In this document: one piece after another, positions 34,877-47,084 of the stretch
Numbering within the stretch: the first letter of the stretch is position 1
Layout: every line of letters begins with the position of its first letter
NCBI GenBank assembly: GCA_001972305.1
Contig: BDDD01000568.1
Location: forward strand, 270,433-334,432
DNA from: Cephalotus follicularis
Lineage: Eukaryota; Streptophyta; Magnoliopsida; Oxalidales; Cephalotaceae
Direction: 5' to 3'
Length of the DNA: 64,000 nucleotides
Translations under genes and position numbers: made by a program
The notes under the pieces: model-generated
Told to the model about the DNA's origin: nothing
Seen by the model: only the letters and a program-made list of their open reading frames with translations
Database searches by the model: none

Positions 34877-36013
34877 TTGACCTGCCAGAGAATGAATGCT
34901 GAACATCAGAAACCTACGGGACTACTACAATCGTTAGCAGTGATTGAATGGAAATTGGAGCATGTGACCATGGACTTCGTGTCAGGATTACCGAGGTCAC
35001 GAAATCAGCATGAAGCAGTGTGGGTAGTAGTGGACAGACTCACCAAGTCTGCTCACTTCCTTCCGATGAACATGACATATTCTATCGAGAAGCTTGATCG
35101 ATTGTATATCCGGGAGATAGTGAGATTGCATGGAGTGCCGGTCAGTATTGTCTGCGACCGAGATGCTAGATTTACTTCAAGGTTCTGGAAGAAGTTCCAA
35201 ACAGCAATGGGAACAACCTTGAACTTTAGCACTGCATTCCACCCACAGACTGACGGACAGTCTGAGCGTACTATTCAGACTCTGGAGGATATGCTACGGG
35301 CTTGGATGATTGATTTTGCTGGGAGTTGGAAGGATCATCTGGCATTGATTGAGTTCTCTTACAACAACAGTTTTCTCACCAGCATTGGAATGGCTCCCTG
35401 TGAAGCCTTTTATGGGAGAAAATGCAGATCACCTATTTGCTGGGACGAGGTAGGTGAGAGACAAGTGCTTGGACCTGACTTGGTACAAGAGACCACTGAT
35501 AAAGTGGAGATGATCAAGAAGAGACTGCTAGCTGCACAAAGTCGGCAGAAGAGTTACGCCGATAACAAGAGAAGGAAGCTAGAATTCGAGAAGGGGGATA
35601 ATGTTTTCTTGAAGATCTCACCTTCGAAAGGGATACACCGTTTTGGCCTTAAAGGGAAGTTGGCTGCAAGGTATATTGGACCTTACGAGATACTGGAGAG
35701 AGTGGGGGAGGTAGCATATCAGATTGCTCTACCACCTAGTTTGTCGGATGTGCATAACGTATTCCATGTCTCCATGCTACAGAAATACGTACCCAATCCA
35801 TCTCACATTTTGAGCTACGACCCTGGATTCATCAGTCCTAGATTGACATATGAGGAAAGGCCGACAAGGATAGTAGATCGGATGGAAAAGGTTCTAAGGA
35901 ACAAGACCATTCCTATGGTAAAAGTGTTGTGGCGTTTTCACAGAGTGGAAGAAGCTACGTGGGAGCATGAGGAAAAAATTATGGAGACATTTCCCCACTT
36001 GTTCGGAATGTAA
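34877..36013 (+). CDS. pol: C2 integrase with C-terminal chromodomain, open over 378 residues
   Basis: This is the best-preserved frame in the window. The catalytic core has 'VTMDFVSGLP', 'VCDRDARFTS' and 'GQSERTIQTLEDML', the D,D-35-E triad of retroviral-type integrase. 'KFEKGDNVFLKISP'-like GPY/F sequence and 'GPYEILERVGEVAYQIALP' follow. The C-terminus 'IPMVKVLWR' and 'EEATWEHEEKI' is a chromodomain of the Tekay class, thought to direct insertion to heterochromatin. It is the distal part of a polyprotein whose upstream parts are broken, so it has no start of its own. Confidence 0.85.
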   Translation: MTCQRMNAEHQKPTGLLQSLAVIEWKLEHVTMDFVSGLPRSRNQHEAVWVVVDRLTKSAHFLPMNMTYSIEKLDRLYIREIVRLHGVPVSIVCDRDARFTSRFWKKFQTAMGTTLNFSTAFHPQTDGQSERTIQTLEDMLRAWMIDFAGSWKDHLALIEFSYNNSFLTSIGMAPCEAFYGRKCRSPICWDEVGERQVLGPDLVQETTDKVEMIKKRLLAAQSRQKSYADNKRRKLEFEKGDNVFLKISPSKGIHRFGLKGKLAARYIGPYEILERVGEVAYQIALPPSLSDVHNVFHVSMLQKYVPNPSHILSYDPGFISPRLTYEERPTRIVDRMEKVLRNKTIPMVKVLWRFHRVEEATWEHEEKIMETFPHLFGM

Positions 36014-36046
36014 TGTAAGGGCTAAATTCGAGGACGAATTTTCTTT

Positions 36047-36059
36047 AAGAATGGGGGAA
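36047..36059 (+). other. Polypurine tract of C2
   Basis: AAGAATGGGGGAA lies directly before the 3' LTR start TGTAATAACC at 36060. It is preceded by 'attcgaggacgaatttt', a conserved segment also seen before the LTRs of C1 and F2. Confidence 0.85.
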
Positions 36060-37713
36060 TGTAATAACCGCAAATTCAATTCGTTTACATTGTAATATTG
36101 ATGAATAAAATGTGCACTTACTTGAATTTAATGTCCAATTATTATACGGTTGTGGTTGTTAGTTTATTTGAACAAATGGGACTAAAGTAACTAAAAAAAA
36201 ACAGCCATCGACAGCCGACTGTCACAGGGGAACAGTCGACCGTCTGATGCGTGGTGTGCCAGTTGACTGCCTGTTGAAGATAATCGACTGGATCGGTGCA
36301 GAACAGGTGTCTATGCATGCCTGTGTGACTGAATCAAAAGGCATTGCATGAGGGACAGGTGTTAGGTGAAGTCACCATCTGCCAGAGCATGCAAAAAGGA
36401 GTGCTTGCATGTATTCTATTCCTCCTGCAACCTGCAGACAGAAGATGGGAAAGAGAGAAAGTAGGTGTAAACAAAGTGCATGTGAGAGAGAGAAGGAAAT
36501 GACAGAAAACTGAGTAAGGGAATCTGGCGAATTCAAAGTTTCCTAAGACACTATATCAGCTGTCGGTTTGAGGAGTGAGTGTTAGAAAATACTGAATTGA
36601 GGAGAGTTGCTAAAATTGGTGAAAGCTTGCATTTGCGGAATTGGAGAGCTCAAAGAAGGAGTTGAAGCTTGGTTCCTGGTAAGCTTCCAATCTGTGATTA
36701 AGGTTGAAATTGTAAACTGATAGTAACACATATGGCTACATCTACTGTCCATAATGCTACAATTAGAAATGGTAATGAGAGGGATTAAGAAATAATGGAT
36801 GTGAAGCTAAGGAAATTGTTGATAACTCTAAATTGGATTATAGCTGTTGTTAGTTAGCATGATATAAACTTACTAATTCCCTTAAGTATATATATATCTT
36901 CTGTCCACACATTTAAGATCAAGAGGTTAGAATTGAAATATACTTGACAAAGAGTCCAAGGGAGATTGTAAAAGAATAATTATGAGAGACTTAATGAACT
37001 CTTGATAATCTACTGTTGAGGTAGTAATTGTGACTGATAATTAGTCAAACCTACTGGTTTAGATGACTGAACCTTCATGCATGCACTGTATCAATCACTT
37101 CTGCTAGATTTTGCGATCTTTGGTTGGTGAAAAAGCTTGGAAACTCAAAGAGAGAGATCAATTCCAATTGATCTTAGGATAGCATTTGAGGTATGGGTAA
37201 TGACATGTTTATGGACGATATTTTATGTATATCATGTATGTTTATTTTCTGTATGATTGCATGTGTGGAATTGGTTAGAAATTGAACATTGAAATACATA
37301 CAACCTACTACTGCCTGCATTTATGGGCAGAAGCAGTCGACAGTTCTTCATGGCAATCGACTACTCAACCCTATCCAGTCGACTGTTAAGAGAAAACAAT
37401 CGACTGCTCAACCAAAACAGCCGACTGTTCTTGAGAGCAGCCGACTGTCCTGTGTAAAAAATGCTGATATAGGTTCTGTCTGGGCCTCAATTTTGAATTA
37501 ACTTGGCCTCCATATGGATTATTAGAACAGTCAATCCTGGCCTTATATACAGTTACATTTCAAAATTAAATAACGTACGCACTTCTTGTGAGAGTTGCAT
37601 ATGAATGACTATGAAATGCTATTTCCTTGTGAATCCTTGATTGCTACTGGCTTGTAATGTTGTTACTGTATATGCTACCTTTATATTAGTATATACTGTT
37701 TTGGTGTTATTTA
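36060..37713 (+). mobile_element. C2 3' LTR, truncated
   Basis: It matches the C2 5' LTR up to 'ggtgttattta', then breaks off. About 1.1 kb of the LTR end is missing. Palindrome blocks of class 3 are at 36205-36295 and 37332-37450. It carries neither F1 nor E, which shows that both inserted only into the 5' LTR. Confidence 0.9.
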
Positions 37714-38142
37714 GTGTCTGGGACTTGTCCTATATCCAATGCATCGTACCGAATCGCTCCTGCCGAACTGAAGGAGTTGAAAACTTAATTACAGGATTAT
37801 CTTGATAAGGGCTTCATTAGACCGAGTGTGTCACCGTGGGGAGCACCGGTCCGGTTTATGAAAAAGAAGGATGGATCGATGCGACTATGCATCGATTACA
37901 AGCTGCTGAATCAGGTAACTGTGAAGAACAAGTATCCTCTGCCACATATCGAGGAGTTGTTCGACCAATTACAAGGCTTAACTATATTCTCCAAACTTGA
38001 CCTGGGGACAGGTTATCATCAGTTGAGGATCCGGGAAGGTGATGTGGAGAAGACCGCATTTCAAACCAGATATGGGCATTACGAATTTTTGATACTGCCG
38101 TTTGGTTTGACAAATGCTCCTTCAGCCTTTATGTGTTTGATG
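37714..38142 (+). pseudogene. pol: C1 reverse transcriptase, N-terminal half
   Basis: The sequence resumes at a 'CLGLVLYP'-like stretch and then reads 'YRIAPAELKE', [26 protein letters not shown] and '[16 protein letters not shown]', where solo LTR I inserts. A stop lies near 37786. The sequence lost before 37714 corresponds to C1's gag end and protease and was removed with the end of the C2 LTR. The second half of the domain is at 40969. Confidence 0.9.
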
Positions 38143-40963
38143 TGTAATGCCCTGTAGCTGTTTTGGAGCTTCAAATTGTTTTTTATGGTGTATAATTTTG
38201 TTATGGGCTTTGGACTCGATTGTGTAAGAGAAGAAAGTTAAGTGTTGTTAAGTGTTACAAGCCCAAGTGTAAAGCATGATTAGTGATAGTTAAAGGACTT
38301 AAGTGCAAAGCTTGTTGGGGAAGCTTCCACATCCCATGACAAAATACGGCTTAAGTTGGGATTAGTGTGGTTTTTGGAGTTGTAACCATCCTTCTTCTAC
38401 CTTCAGCAGAGAGTTAGAGAGAGAGAGAGTCCTAGTTTTCTTCTTCTTTCCATTCTTAGAGCCTGAACCAGAGGGAGCTTGAAACGTCCGACCTCAGCAA
38501 GAAGAACCAGCGAACGAGGAAAGAAGCAGCCAGCCAGAGGAAAAGTGTAGCAGAGAAGAAGTGACATGAACATCCAGGGAAGTAGCAAGAACTGTGAGTG
38601 GGATATCCTTTCTATGTTTATAGTTATTTCATGATGTTCTTGTTGACTATTTCAGTTTCTAATCCCCAGCACAGTGAGAGCTTTCTAACGGGAATTTGTT
38701 TTCCCTAGCGTCTTTGTATGTTTCCTTCAACAAAAAGAGAGAGAAAGAGAGTTTCTCGAGCACTAGAGCTCAAGTTCTTCAAGTGAACTAGTCACTTTCC
38801 AGTAAGGTAACGAGTACGTGCTCAACCCAACTCCTTGGCCTACTATTGTCTATGATGGAAAGTCGAGCGAGTCTGCCCCCGGGTTCCATACCTGGATCTC
38901 GTTTACAATATTGTCTAGGATGGTGTTTAGGGTATGAGTGCAGCCGAGCACTATGTACATAGTTCCAACCTCCTGGGTCTACTATTGTCTATGATAGGAA
39001 ACAGGGTGAGACTGTCCCCAGATCCTACCTGGATCTCCTTTACGCTATTGTCTATGATGGTGTTTAGGGTTTGAGTACAACAGACCTAAGTTGCTAAAGT
39101 AGAGATTGGAGCCTTTCAGTAAGTTTTCTAGAGGAGGACCTTGTCCTTGAGACTTTTAGTTCCCAGCCCAGTATGTCTCAGTGCTAAGCAGCAAGCAAAG
39201 CAAAGTACAAATGAGTCGGCAGGTAAGCTGCCCAGCTTGGCTTAGGCCAAAATAAACAGAAAGAACTTTGGGTTGGCAAGTAACCTGTCTAGCCCGGCTT
39301 ATGCCAAAAACCAGCTCGGCTCAGTGCCACTATAAGTTGGAAAGTATATATTATGTAACCGGAAGGCTTCGCCCTAGATCAACATAGCAAAGAAAAGCCA
39401 GTTCCTAGCTTAGTTGTTCTCCTTGAGTGTTTAGCTGGGAATGACCCCAGTTCTTTATCAGATGCCTTTCTTTTAATGAGTTGTACTCTTAAGTTTATTT
39501 CCAGCTTATATGAATGTTCTAGAACCAGTTAAGCAGAGAAAGAGTAAGTTTTTCAAGTACTTTGAGCGTTTCTTTATTGTATGCCATGACATATGTTTGC
39601 TACAGTCTTTTTCCCATCTGGGTCAGTTTTTCATGTTCATGGTAAGCTTTCTTTCAACACATTCGTTTTCAAGAATGTAGCAGAGGATGTTTCGTTCTCA
39701 TTCACTTAGTCAGTTGGACTAATCCCCTCATAAACTGTTTTGCAGGCCAGCCAGCAGGAGGAGACCTTCCAGCTCAGCAGCAGCTAGCTTAGCAAGGTAT
39801 TTTTTGAGCTCAGCACCAGGGAACATCAGCTCGGGCGTTAGCTTTGCATAGCATGGGGCATTCTTTGGGTTCTTTTACCCTTGTTTTGTAGTAGAGTAGC
39901 TGAGAGTTTAGCTTTTGTATAGAAGTAAGCTTTGTTGTTCTTTTTCCTGCCAGAGGAGGTAGTGTTGTATACCATAGAACAAATATGTAATGGTTTTATG
40001 CTTTCCAGTTATGTTATGGATGTTTTGAGTTTATAGATCTGTTTATCTTGTGTTTTTATGAACCTTTCATGTTTTGAGTTTTATGATCCCAGGCCTGGAA
40101 GGGGAGCTAGGGAGTTCCCGGGCTTGTTTAGCGGAGACGAGCTTAGCGAGGGAAGAATAGTAAGGCTAAGGTAGTTGCCTTAAGTTTGTGGAGTGTTATC
40201 CGTGGTGGCAGGGTGTCCCCGGGTAAGGTTGCTTTTGAGTATGACCGCGAGAAGGAGTCCTCAGGTAGTGCCAGGGAAGGCTTGTTAGAAGAAGGCCCAG
40301 GTCGGGCAAAAGCTTTGTTGTTAATGTTTAAGTTATGTTGTGCGTTTTTCTTAGTGTGTTGTTGAGTTGAGCAGGGTTGTACGCCAGGGGACAACGTATG
40401 TGTGCGTGGTCTTCCAGGGGAGTTTATGTGAGCACGTGAGGCATGCGTGGGTCTCTCCCCAGGGCGTTAGTTATACACAGCGTTTGAAGTTTGGGCTAAG
40501 GGTGTTTTGCCTGGGAAGCAGAAGGACCTGAGGACAAGGGGTGTCCCTGAGCATGTTGGTTAGTGTTCTCGTGAGTTGCACTTGTGTGCTCTCCCTGGGC
40601 ATGCTTTGCGCGTTATGTTAAGTCCATGTGAGGAGCACGTGGGGCTTAAGTAATGCGAAGCGTTTTGGAGCCTTGGTTAAGTAAAGCGTTGGGTGTTACT
40701 AATACAGTGCGTTTGGAGTTTTAGTTTTAAGTTGTTCGCGGGGCAGGAGCAGGAGTGGAGTTGGACCCTCTGCCCCAGCTTCCCAGTTAGGTGTGCCCCC
40801 AGCCCAGCCCAGGATTTCTCCTCAGGCTTTTGCGCGATAGTTTCCCTTGGAGTTTTAAGATAGCTCCTCAGACAGTTTCAGTTCTAGAGGGTTGTTGGCA
40901 AGAGAAGCACCATCCCTGGTCAGGGCATGTGTCCCATAGAGTTAGCGGGAGCGGGTCTTGACA
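38143..40963 (+). mobile_element. I, solo LTR (gypsy-like), inserted in C1 RT
   Basis: It starts TGTAATGCCC and ends GGTCTTGACA. Exact target duplications TGATG flank it (38138-38142 and 40964-40968). It is 2,821 bp. No coding frame is convincing. It contains a tandem repeat of about 130 bp at about 38820-39080 ('ctactattgtctatgat' units). No GTCGAC-type array is seen, unlike most LTRs here. The absence of an internal region makes a solo LTR most likely. Confidence 0.8.
38820..39085. repeat. Tandem repeat in LTR I (two units of about 130 bp)
   Basis: Each unit contains 'ctactattgtctatga', 'ctacctggatctc' or a close variant, and 'attgtct(a/g)(t/g)gatggtgtttaggg'. The two units differ by point changes and small indels. 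Confidence 0.75.
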
Positions 40964-40968
40964 TGATG

Positions 40969-42282
40969 AATATAGTGTTCCATCCCTATCTTGACCAATT
41001 TGTCATTATATTCTTAGACGACATCCTAATTTATTCGAGGAGCATTGAGGAACACATGCAACATTTGAGGATTGTATTGCAGACATTGCGGAAGGAACAG
41101 TTATTCGCAAAATTCAGCAAGTACGATTTTTGGCTGGATCATGTGACTTTCCTAGGTCACATTGTTTCGAGTGAAGGATTTTGGGTGGATCCTTCAAAGA
41201 TAGAGAGTACTGTTGATTGGTCCCAACCGAGGAGCATTACTGAGGTTTGTAGCTTCTTGGGATTGACTGGCTACTACCGAAGGTTCATCAAAGGGTTTTT
41301 GAAGCTTGCTACACCATTGACACAGTTGACTTAGAAGAAGTCAAGTTTTGTGTGGGATGATTCTTGTGAGGCAAGTTTTCAAGAGTTGAAGAGTTGGTTG
41401 ATTTCGGCTCCAGTGTTGGCATTATCGGAGGGTAATGAGGGTTTTACTGTCTATACTGATGCTTCTGGGAAGGGATTGGGATGCGTCCTTATGCAACATG
41501 GTAGGGTGATTGCATATGCATCAAGAAAGTTGAAGCTGTACGAAGAAAATTATCCTGTACACGATCTTGAGTTGGCAGCCATAGCATTCGCTTTGCAGAA
41601 ATGGAGACACTATCTGTATGGTGCTCATTTTGAGATCTTCACTTACCATAAAAGTTTAAAGTATTTGTTTTCCCAGAAGGAGCTCAACATGAGACAGCGA
41701 CAATGGGTGGAGTTCTTTAATGATTATAACTGCAACATTTAGTACGACCCATGAAAGGTGAATGTAGTGGCGGATGCATTGAGTCGCAAGGCAATGATTG
41801 CTGGGGCAATGATTTCACAGTGGAAGCTATTGGAGGAATTTCAGAGATGGAATCCGTTCATGGTTTCCCGAGAAGTTATCATGGCAAATCTTAGAGAACA
41901 ACCAGAACTTCTGGAGCGTATTCTGACTGCTCAGTACAGTGACACTGAGTTACAGAGTATTCGTGAGAACCTAGACACTGATTCTGAATTCTCCATCCAT
42001 ACTGAAGGTATACTGAGGTTTTGAGGAAGGGTATGTGTTCAGGATGATGAGAGCATCAGAGATGAGCTACTGCAGCAAGCCCACAAGTCAAAATTTAGTG
42101 TTCATCCCGGAAGTTCCAAGATGTGGCATGACCTAAAAAGGAACTACTGGTGGAGTGGTATGAAAAGTGAGATTGGTGAATATGTAGCAAGATGTTTGAC
42201 CTATCAGAGAGTGAAGGCTGAACATCAGAAACTTGCGGGACTACTACAATCGTTACTAGTGGTTTAGTGGAAATGGGAGCAT
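40969..42282 (+). pseudogene. pol: C1 RT C-terminal half, RNase H and integrase finger
   Basis: The frame continues from the RT half at 38142: [17 protein letters not shown], '[10 protein letters not shown]' and '[10 protein letters not shown]'. RNase H follows with [12 protein letters not shown], '[12 protein letters not shown]' and 'VVADALSRK'. The second acidic position FTDHKS is changed to FTYHKS. The finger region ('QQAHKSKFSVHPGSSKMWHDLKRNYWWSGM') is nearly intact. Stops occur near 41332, 41740, 41752, 42022 and 42265. Confidence 0.9.
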
Positions 42283-43361
42283 GTGACCATGGACTTCGTG
42301 TTAGGATTGCCAAGGTCACGGAATCAACATGAAGTAGTGTGGGTTGTAGTGGACAGACTCACTAAGTCTGCTCACTTTCTTCCAATTAATATAACGTATT
42401 CTATCGAGAAGTTGGCTCGATTGTATATCCAGGAGATAGTGAGATTGCATGGGGTGTCGGTCAGTATTGTTTGTGACCGTGATGCTAGATTTACTTCAAG
42501 GTTCTGGAAGAAATTCCAAGCAACAATGGGAATAGTCTTGAACTTCATTACTGCGTTCCACCGACAGACCAACGGACAGTCCAAGTGTACCATTCAGACC
42601 CTTGAAGATATGTTGCGGGCTTGTATGATTGATTTCGCTGGGAGTTGGGAGGATCATCTATCACTAATTGAGTTCTCTTACAACAACAGCTATCACACCA
42701 GCATTAGGATGGCTCCTTATGAAGCCTTGTATGGGAGAAAGTGCAGATCGCCTATTTGCTGGGACGAGGTGGGTGAGAGACAAGTGCTGGGACTAGACTT
42801 GGTACAAGAGACTACTGATAAAGTGGAAGTGATCAAGAAGAGACTACTAGCTGCACAGAGCCGGCAAAAGAGTTACACTGATATAAAGAGGAGGAAGCTA
42901 GAATTCGAGAAGGGGGATCATGTTTTCCTGAAGATCTCGCCTTTGAAAGGGATACACCGTTTTGAACTCAAGGGAAGTTGGCTCCAAGGTACATTGGACC
43001 TTATGACATACTGGAGAGAGTAGGGGAAGTGGCATATCAGATTACACTACCGCCCAGTTTGTTGAATGTTAATAACATGTTTCATGTTTCCATGTTACAG
43101 AAATACGTACCCGACCCATCTCACATACTAAGCTACGACCTTGGATTCATCAGTGATAACTTATCTTATGAAGAAAGGCCGACGAGGATTGTGGATCGAA
43201 TGGACAAAGTACTGAGGAATAAGACTATTCCTATGGTAAAGGTATTGTGGCGGTTTCACGAGGCCAAAAAGGCGACCTGGGAAAGTGAGGCTGATATGAT
43301 GGAAACGTTCCCTCACTTGTTCAGAATGCAAAAGCTAAATTCGGGGATGAATTTCCTTTAA
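42283..43361 (+). pseudogene. pol: C1 integrase and chromodomain, frameshifted and catalytically altered
   Basis: Core motifs are 'MDFVLGLPRSRNQH' and 'VCDRDARF', but the catalytic Glu of GQSER is replaced (GQSKC). A frameshift near 42975 moves the GPY/F and chromodomain part ('RYIGPYDILERVGEVAYQI', 'IPMVKVLWRFHEAKKATWE') into another frame, open to 43361. Compared with C2 it lacks both catalytic capacity and a continuous frame. Confidence 0.9.
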
Positions 43362-43372
43362 GGAGGGGGGAA
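43360..43372 (+). other. Polypurine tract of C1
   Basis: AAGGAGGGGGGAA lies directly before the 3' LTR start TGTAATAACC. Confidence 0.85.
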
Positions 43373-44524
43373 TGTAATAACCGCAATTTTCAATTAATGT
43401 ATATTACATAATGATGAATAAAATATGCATTATATTGAGATTTAATGTCCAATTACTTTATAAGTTGGGGTTATTGAATTATTGGGTTTGATTTGAGATG
43501 CAAATGTGGTTAAATACACTCAACAAACCAAAACCAGTCTCAAACAGCCGACTGTTTTGATTCAGGGAGTCACAGTCGACTGTCACAGGGCGATAGTCGA
43601 CTATCCTAGCTCAGACAGGTGTATGTGCATGGCATGTGAAACAGGGCAGAAGTGTGGCAATTGATGTAACATGTGTACATGGACATGTTAGCCATGCAAG
43701 GGAATCGTCGCCAGCTATTGCCAATGCAGACCGAGTGCCTTGCATGTACTCTATTCCATCTGCAGACCTGCAACCTGCAAAAATAGGTGAGAAAGAACAA
43801 AAGAAAGAAATGTGCATGTGAGAGAGAGAGAAAAAGGAGAACGCTGAATTAATGGGACCTGACAAGTTCTAAGGTTTTAAAAACCTCTATATCAGCTGTG
43901 AGAGTTGAATGCGAGTGTTAGAAATCACTGAGAAGATAGATGAACTCTCGCTGAAGGAATTCTTGCAGTGCATGTTGAAGGTTTGAGTTCAAAGAGTTTT
44001 GAAGCTTTGATCTCCTGGTAAGTCACCAATCCGAGTTCATTACTGATAGTGAGGTTGTAGTAATGTAACATACTAATGTTAGATACATATAACCACTGTT
44101 AAACATGACTCAAGAATTATAAACCTGGATTTAGAAGGGAAATCAAGTTGGTTAAAATGTGGAACTAGAGTAAGAGATTTCAATAAGCTACTGTTTGGAG
44201 TTATAGTTGTTATCATGACTAGATAACTAGATGAACTTACTGGTTTGATATCTAAACATGTAAACGTGCAATTGTATAGATTAACTTGCTGAAATTGGAA
44301 AGTTTGTGTGGAGTTGAGACTTGGAACTCAAAGAGAGAAATCAACTCAATTTGATTTCGGGATAGCATTTGAGGTTGGGGTTTTGACATGTTTTAGAAGA
44401 TATGATATGTATAGCATGTCTGGATAATTTCTCTGTGATTGCATGTTATTATTTTGGTTTGAATTGGAATTTGAACATGCATACTTTGTTTTGGTTAAAC
44501 CACTGCCTGGCGTTTCTGGACAAA

Positions 44525-44642
44525 AACAGTCGACTGTTTAACCTAATAGTCGATTGCTCAATGTAACCAGCCGACTGGTAGGGACAAACAGTCGACTGCT
44601 TAATGAAAACATTCGGCTTTTCTTATGAACAGCCGACTGTTA
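44525..44642. repeat. Palindrome block 2, arm class 3 (C1 3' LTR)
   Basis: Six units: AACAGTCGACTGTT, 'aatagtcgattgctc', 'accagccgactggta', 'aacagtcgactgctt', 'aacattcggctttt' and 'aacagccgactgtt'. The spacing matches the 5' LTR copy, with independent point changes. Confidence 0.9.
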
Positions 44643-46016
44643 AGAGACAAATTACATATATTAGCTGCTCTTAGGCTTTAAATTATATGCAATTACCCTG
44701 GCCTCCACATGGGATGATTGTAACAGTCATTCCTGGCCTTATGTAGTTACATTACAGAAAGTAAACAACTTATGCGCTCCTTGTGAGAGTTGTGCAAGAA
44801 TGAGTAGGGTATACTAACATCTTTTTTGAACCCTTGAATTGTGATTGTTCCGCTTCTGTTTAATGATGCTGTTACAGATACTGTATAGCTATTAAGTGTT
44901 CATAAATACTATTGTTACACTTAATATTAATGGTTGAACCAAGTAGTACTATAAGCACAAATATGTATTTTCTTCTTATTGTTTTCAAAAGGAAAACTTA
45001 TTGTCAAAGGATTTATTGATTTTCCTCCCACGAGAGGCACAACTACTGTATTGAATACCGTTTCCTCCAAACGAGAGGCACGGTCACTGAACTGTTAAAC
45101 GTTTCTAAAAGAAAACAACTACTATATTGCATATTATAGATATATGTAATTTTACTATTGAATTGATTGAGTTGTTTGTCTATGTTATTGTCGTTAGTCG
45201 AGTGATAGGAGACATCACTGGCTATGGGGTGGTCCTATGTGCCAGGAGTTGGCTAGAGCTTCCACCACACTTATCTGCAATGTAGATCCTGATTGTTACC
45301 TGCCTGCTAAATGCTGGCAGAATTGACTTGATCTATCATCTTCGGAGTGTAGGGTGATAGTTTGGTGGTGCGCAGTTGGTGCTAGGAGTTAGCGACATGT
45401 GACACCCAAACCACTGTATTGATTGATTTTGCCCTTGTGCGGTATTCTTGAATTATATTGTCTATGGCCACTTGGCGTGATTGCTCACATATATTGAAGT
45501 ACTTATTTATATATGCTATTTCAAAAATAAATTGTCATACATGTTTACATTTATATATTCTTTCTCATGCTTTATTCCTACTGAGCCAAGTGAGGACACG
45601 GCTAACCCCCTACAATTTCAGATTAAGTGAAGATGTTCGGGGAAGTGTTACTGAAGCTTATTGGAGAGCTTCTATCTTGTTAAGGTTGTTATTCACTATG
45701 TTTTGTATTGAACTGAACGATCATACTCCGTTGTTGTTGTTGTTTTACATTTCCAATATGTAAAAGGATAATTGTTAGTATTGTATAAGCACGCAGTATG
45801 GGCTGTGTGCGAATGTTTAGCATAAAAATGTGTTGTTTTTAATGCATTATTTGTGATACTTTTATGCTTGGAATAGACTACTTTGGTTGTGTTTTAATGA
45901 TTTTCAGGTACAAGTGTTAAATCACCAAAGTGCAAGAATACTACCCAAAAGTGTGCAAAATTAGAGTTAAAAGTGTAAAGATTGAGGAATCAACAAATTC
46001 TGCAGAAAACATCTTT

Positions 46017-46400
46017 CAAGAAGACGTCGATGTCTTTGCTTGCTTTGATCAAACGCATTGATGTCTTCCATTAAAATCGATGTCTTTTCTTAGTTTATAC
46101 AATCACGTCGACGCCTTTCCAGATGAAGTCGACGTCTTTTCTGTAAAATGCACCAATCTTCAAAGGAGCTATGAAAAAGAAGTCGACGTCTTTTTAAAAG
46201 AAGTCGACGCCTTTCATGCAGACCGACGTCTTTCACACAACACATCGATGTCTTTGAACAAAATTGTCCTGTAACTTTTGACCAAAAGACGTCGACGCCT
46301 TTCAAGAAGAAGTCGACGCCTTTCTCTCGCATTTTAGCAAAGTCGCGATTTTTACACAAAGAAGTCGACGCCTTTCAGAAAGAAGTCGACATCTTCCTCT
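46017..46400. repeat. Palindrome block, arm class 2 (A3)
   Basis: About fourteen units of (A/G)A(A/C)GTCGACG(C/T)CTTT type occur in 384 bp, eight with exact core GTCGAC. The block ends 82 bp before the TATA box. In the other Athila LTRs the block at this position is AAGCGTCGACGCTT (class 1). Confidence 0.9.
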
Positions 46401-46769
46401 GCAGCAGAAATAGAAAGTTCAGATTTTTGCCATATTTTGTAACTAGGATTACTTTTATTCCGTTTTTGATCAGTTTTGTAGTATAAAAACAATGCTATGG
46501 CCGGCAGAAACAGTATGTAGAAGGTAGTGTAGTGTAGAAACAATCCTAATTTCTTTTCATCGATTTAATTTTCTTCACAATGTTTAGTAGCTAAACCTTT
46601 TAAGGTTTTGTGGAAGAACAAAGCCTAGATTGTTATTGTTTCAATTCCATCAATAAAAATCCTTGAATATTTGATTTGTTCTTCAATATTTCTGCCTTCA
46701 CACACAATTTGTCTGTCTGATTAAAATCCACAAACATCTTGTCGGTGAAGCTTAAAGATTGGCGAATAA

Positions 46770-47084
46770 ATGGTGTTCAATTCAACGGAGTCTACTCATA
46801 CGATTTGTCGCAACGAACACACTTCGTATAGACCTAGCATGTCTACTCATAAGTCTTGCCGCCGTTATCGTTGCCGTACTTCGTATAGACCTAGCATGAC
46901 TACTCATACGCATTGTCATCACCGCCGCACTCCGTATAGACCTAGCTCTCGTTGTTTATCAAGGTATGATCGTTCAGCTACATGGAATTGTTCAGTACAA
47001 TCTACGGTGAGTTTTTATACCCCAAAACCGTTTCTTTACTATATTTTCTCTTTACTTTTATTCATTGCATGTTTTATTTCTTAG
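46770..47084 (+). CDS. Small LTR ORF with 17-residue Cys/His repeats (A3)
   Basis: This 104-codon ORF has three CH-rich 17-residue units ('TICRNEHTSYRPSMSTH', 'RCRTSYRPSMTTH', 'HCHHRRTPYRPS') followed by a hydrophobic tail. Relative to A1 and A4 it has a 3-bp-multiple insertion and stays in frame. Function and expression are unknown. It may be only a DNA-level tandem repeat. Confidence 0.35.
   Translation: MVFNSTESTHTICRNEHTSYRPSMSTHKSCRRYRCRTSYRPSMTTHTHCHHRRTPYRPSSRCLSRYDRSATWNCSVQSTVSFYTPKPFLYYIFSLLLFIACFIS

Larger units (their letters stand above)
25068..37713 (+). mobile_element. C2, Tekay-like element nested in C1 gag, 3' LTR truncated
   Basis: The 5' LTR runs 25068-32285, interrupted by solo LTRs F1 and E (about 2.7 kb without them). 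Internal region is 32286-36059 and the 3' LTR starts at 36060. TCTAC (25063-25067) is the expected left target duplication. The right copy is missing because a deletion joins the 3' LTR at about 37713 directly to C1 pol. pol is more than ninety percent similar to that of C1 by eye, so C1 and C2 belong to one family. Confidence 0.9.

Noticed and set aside
38403-40394. Short minus-strand ORFs inside LTR I
   Set aside because: No domain or codon signature is visible, and the region is a solo LTR flanked by TGATG.
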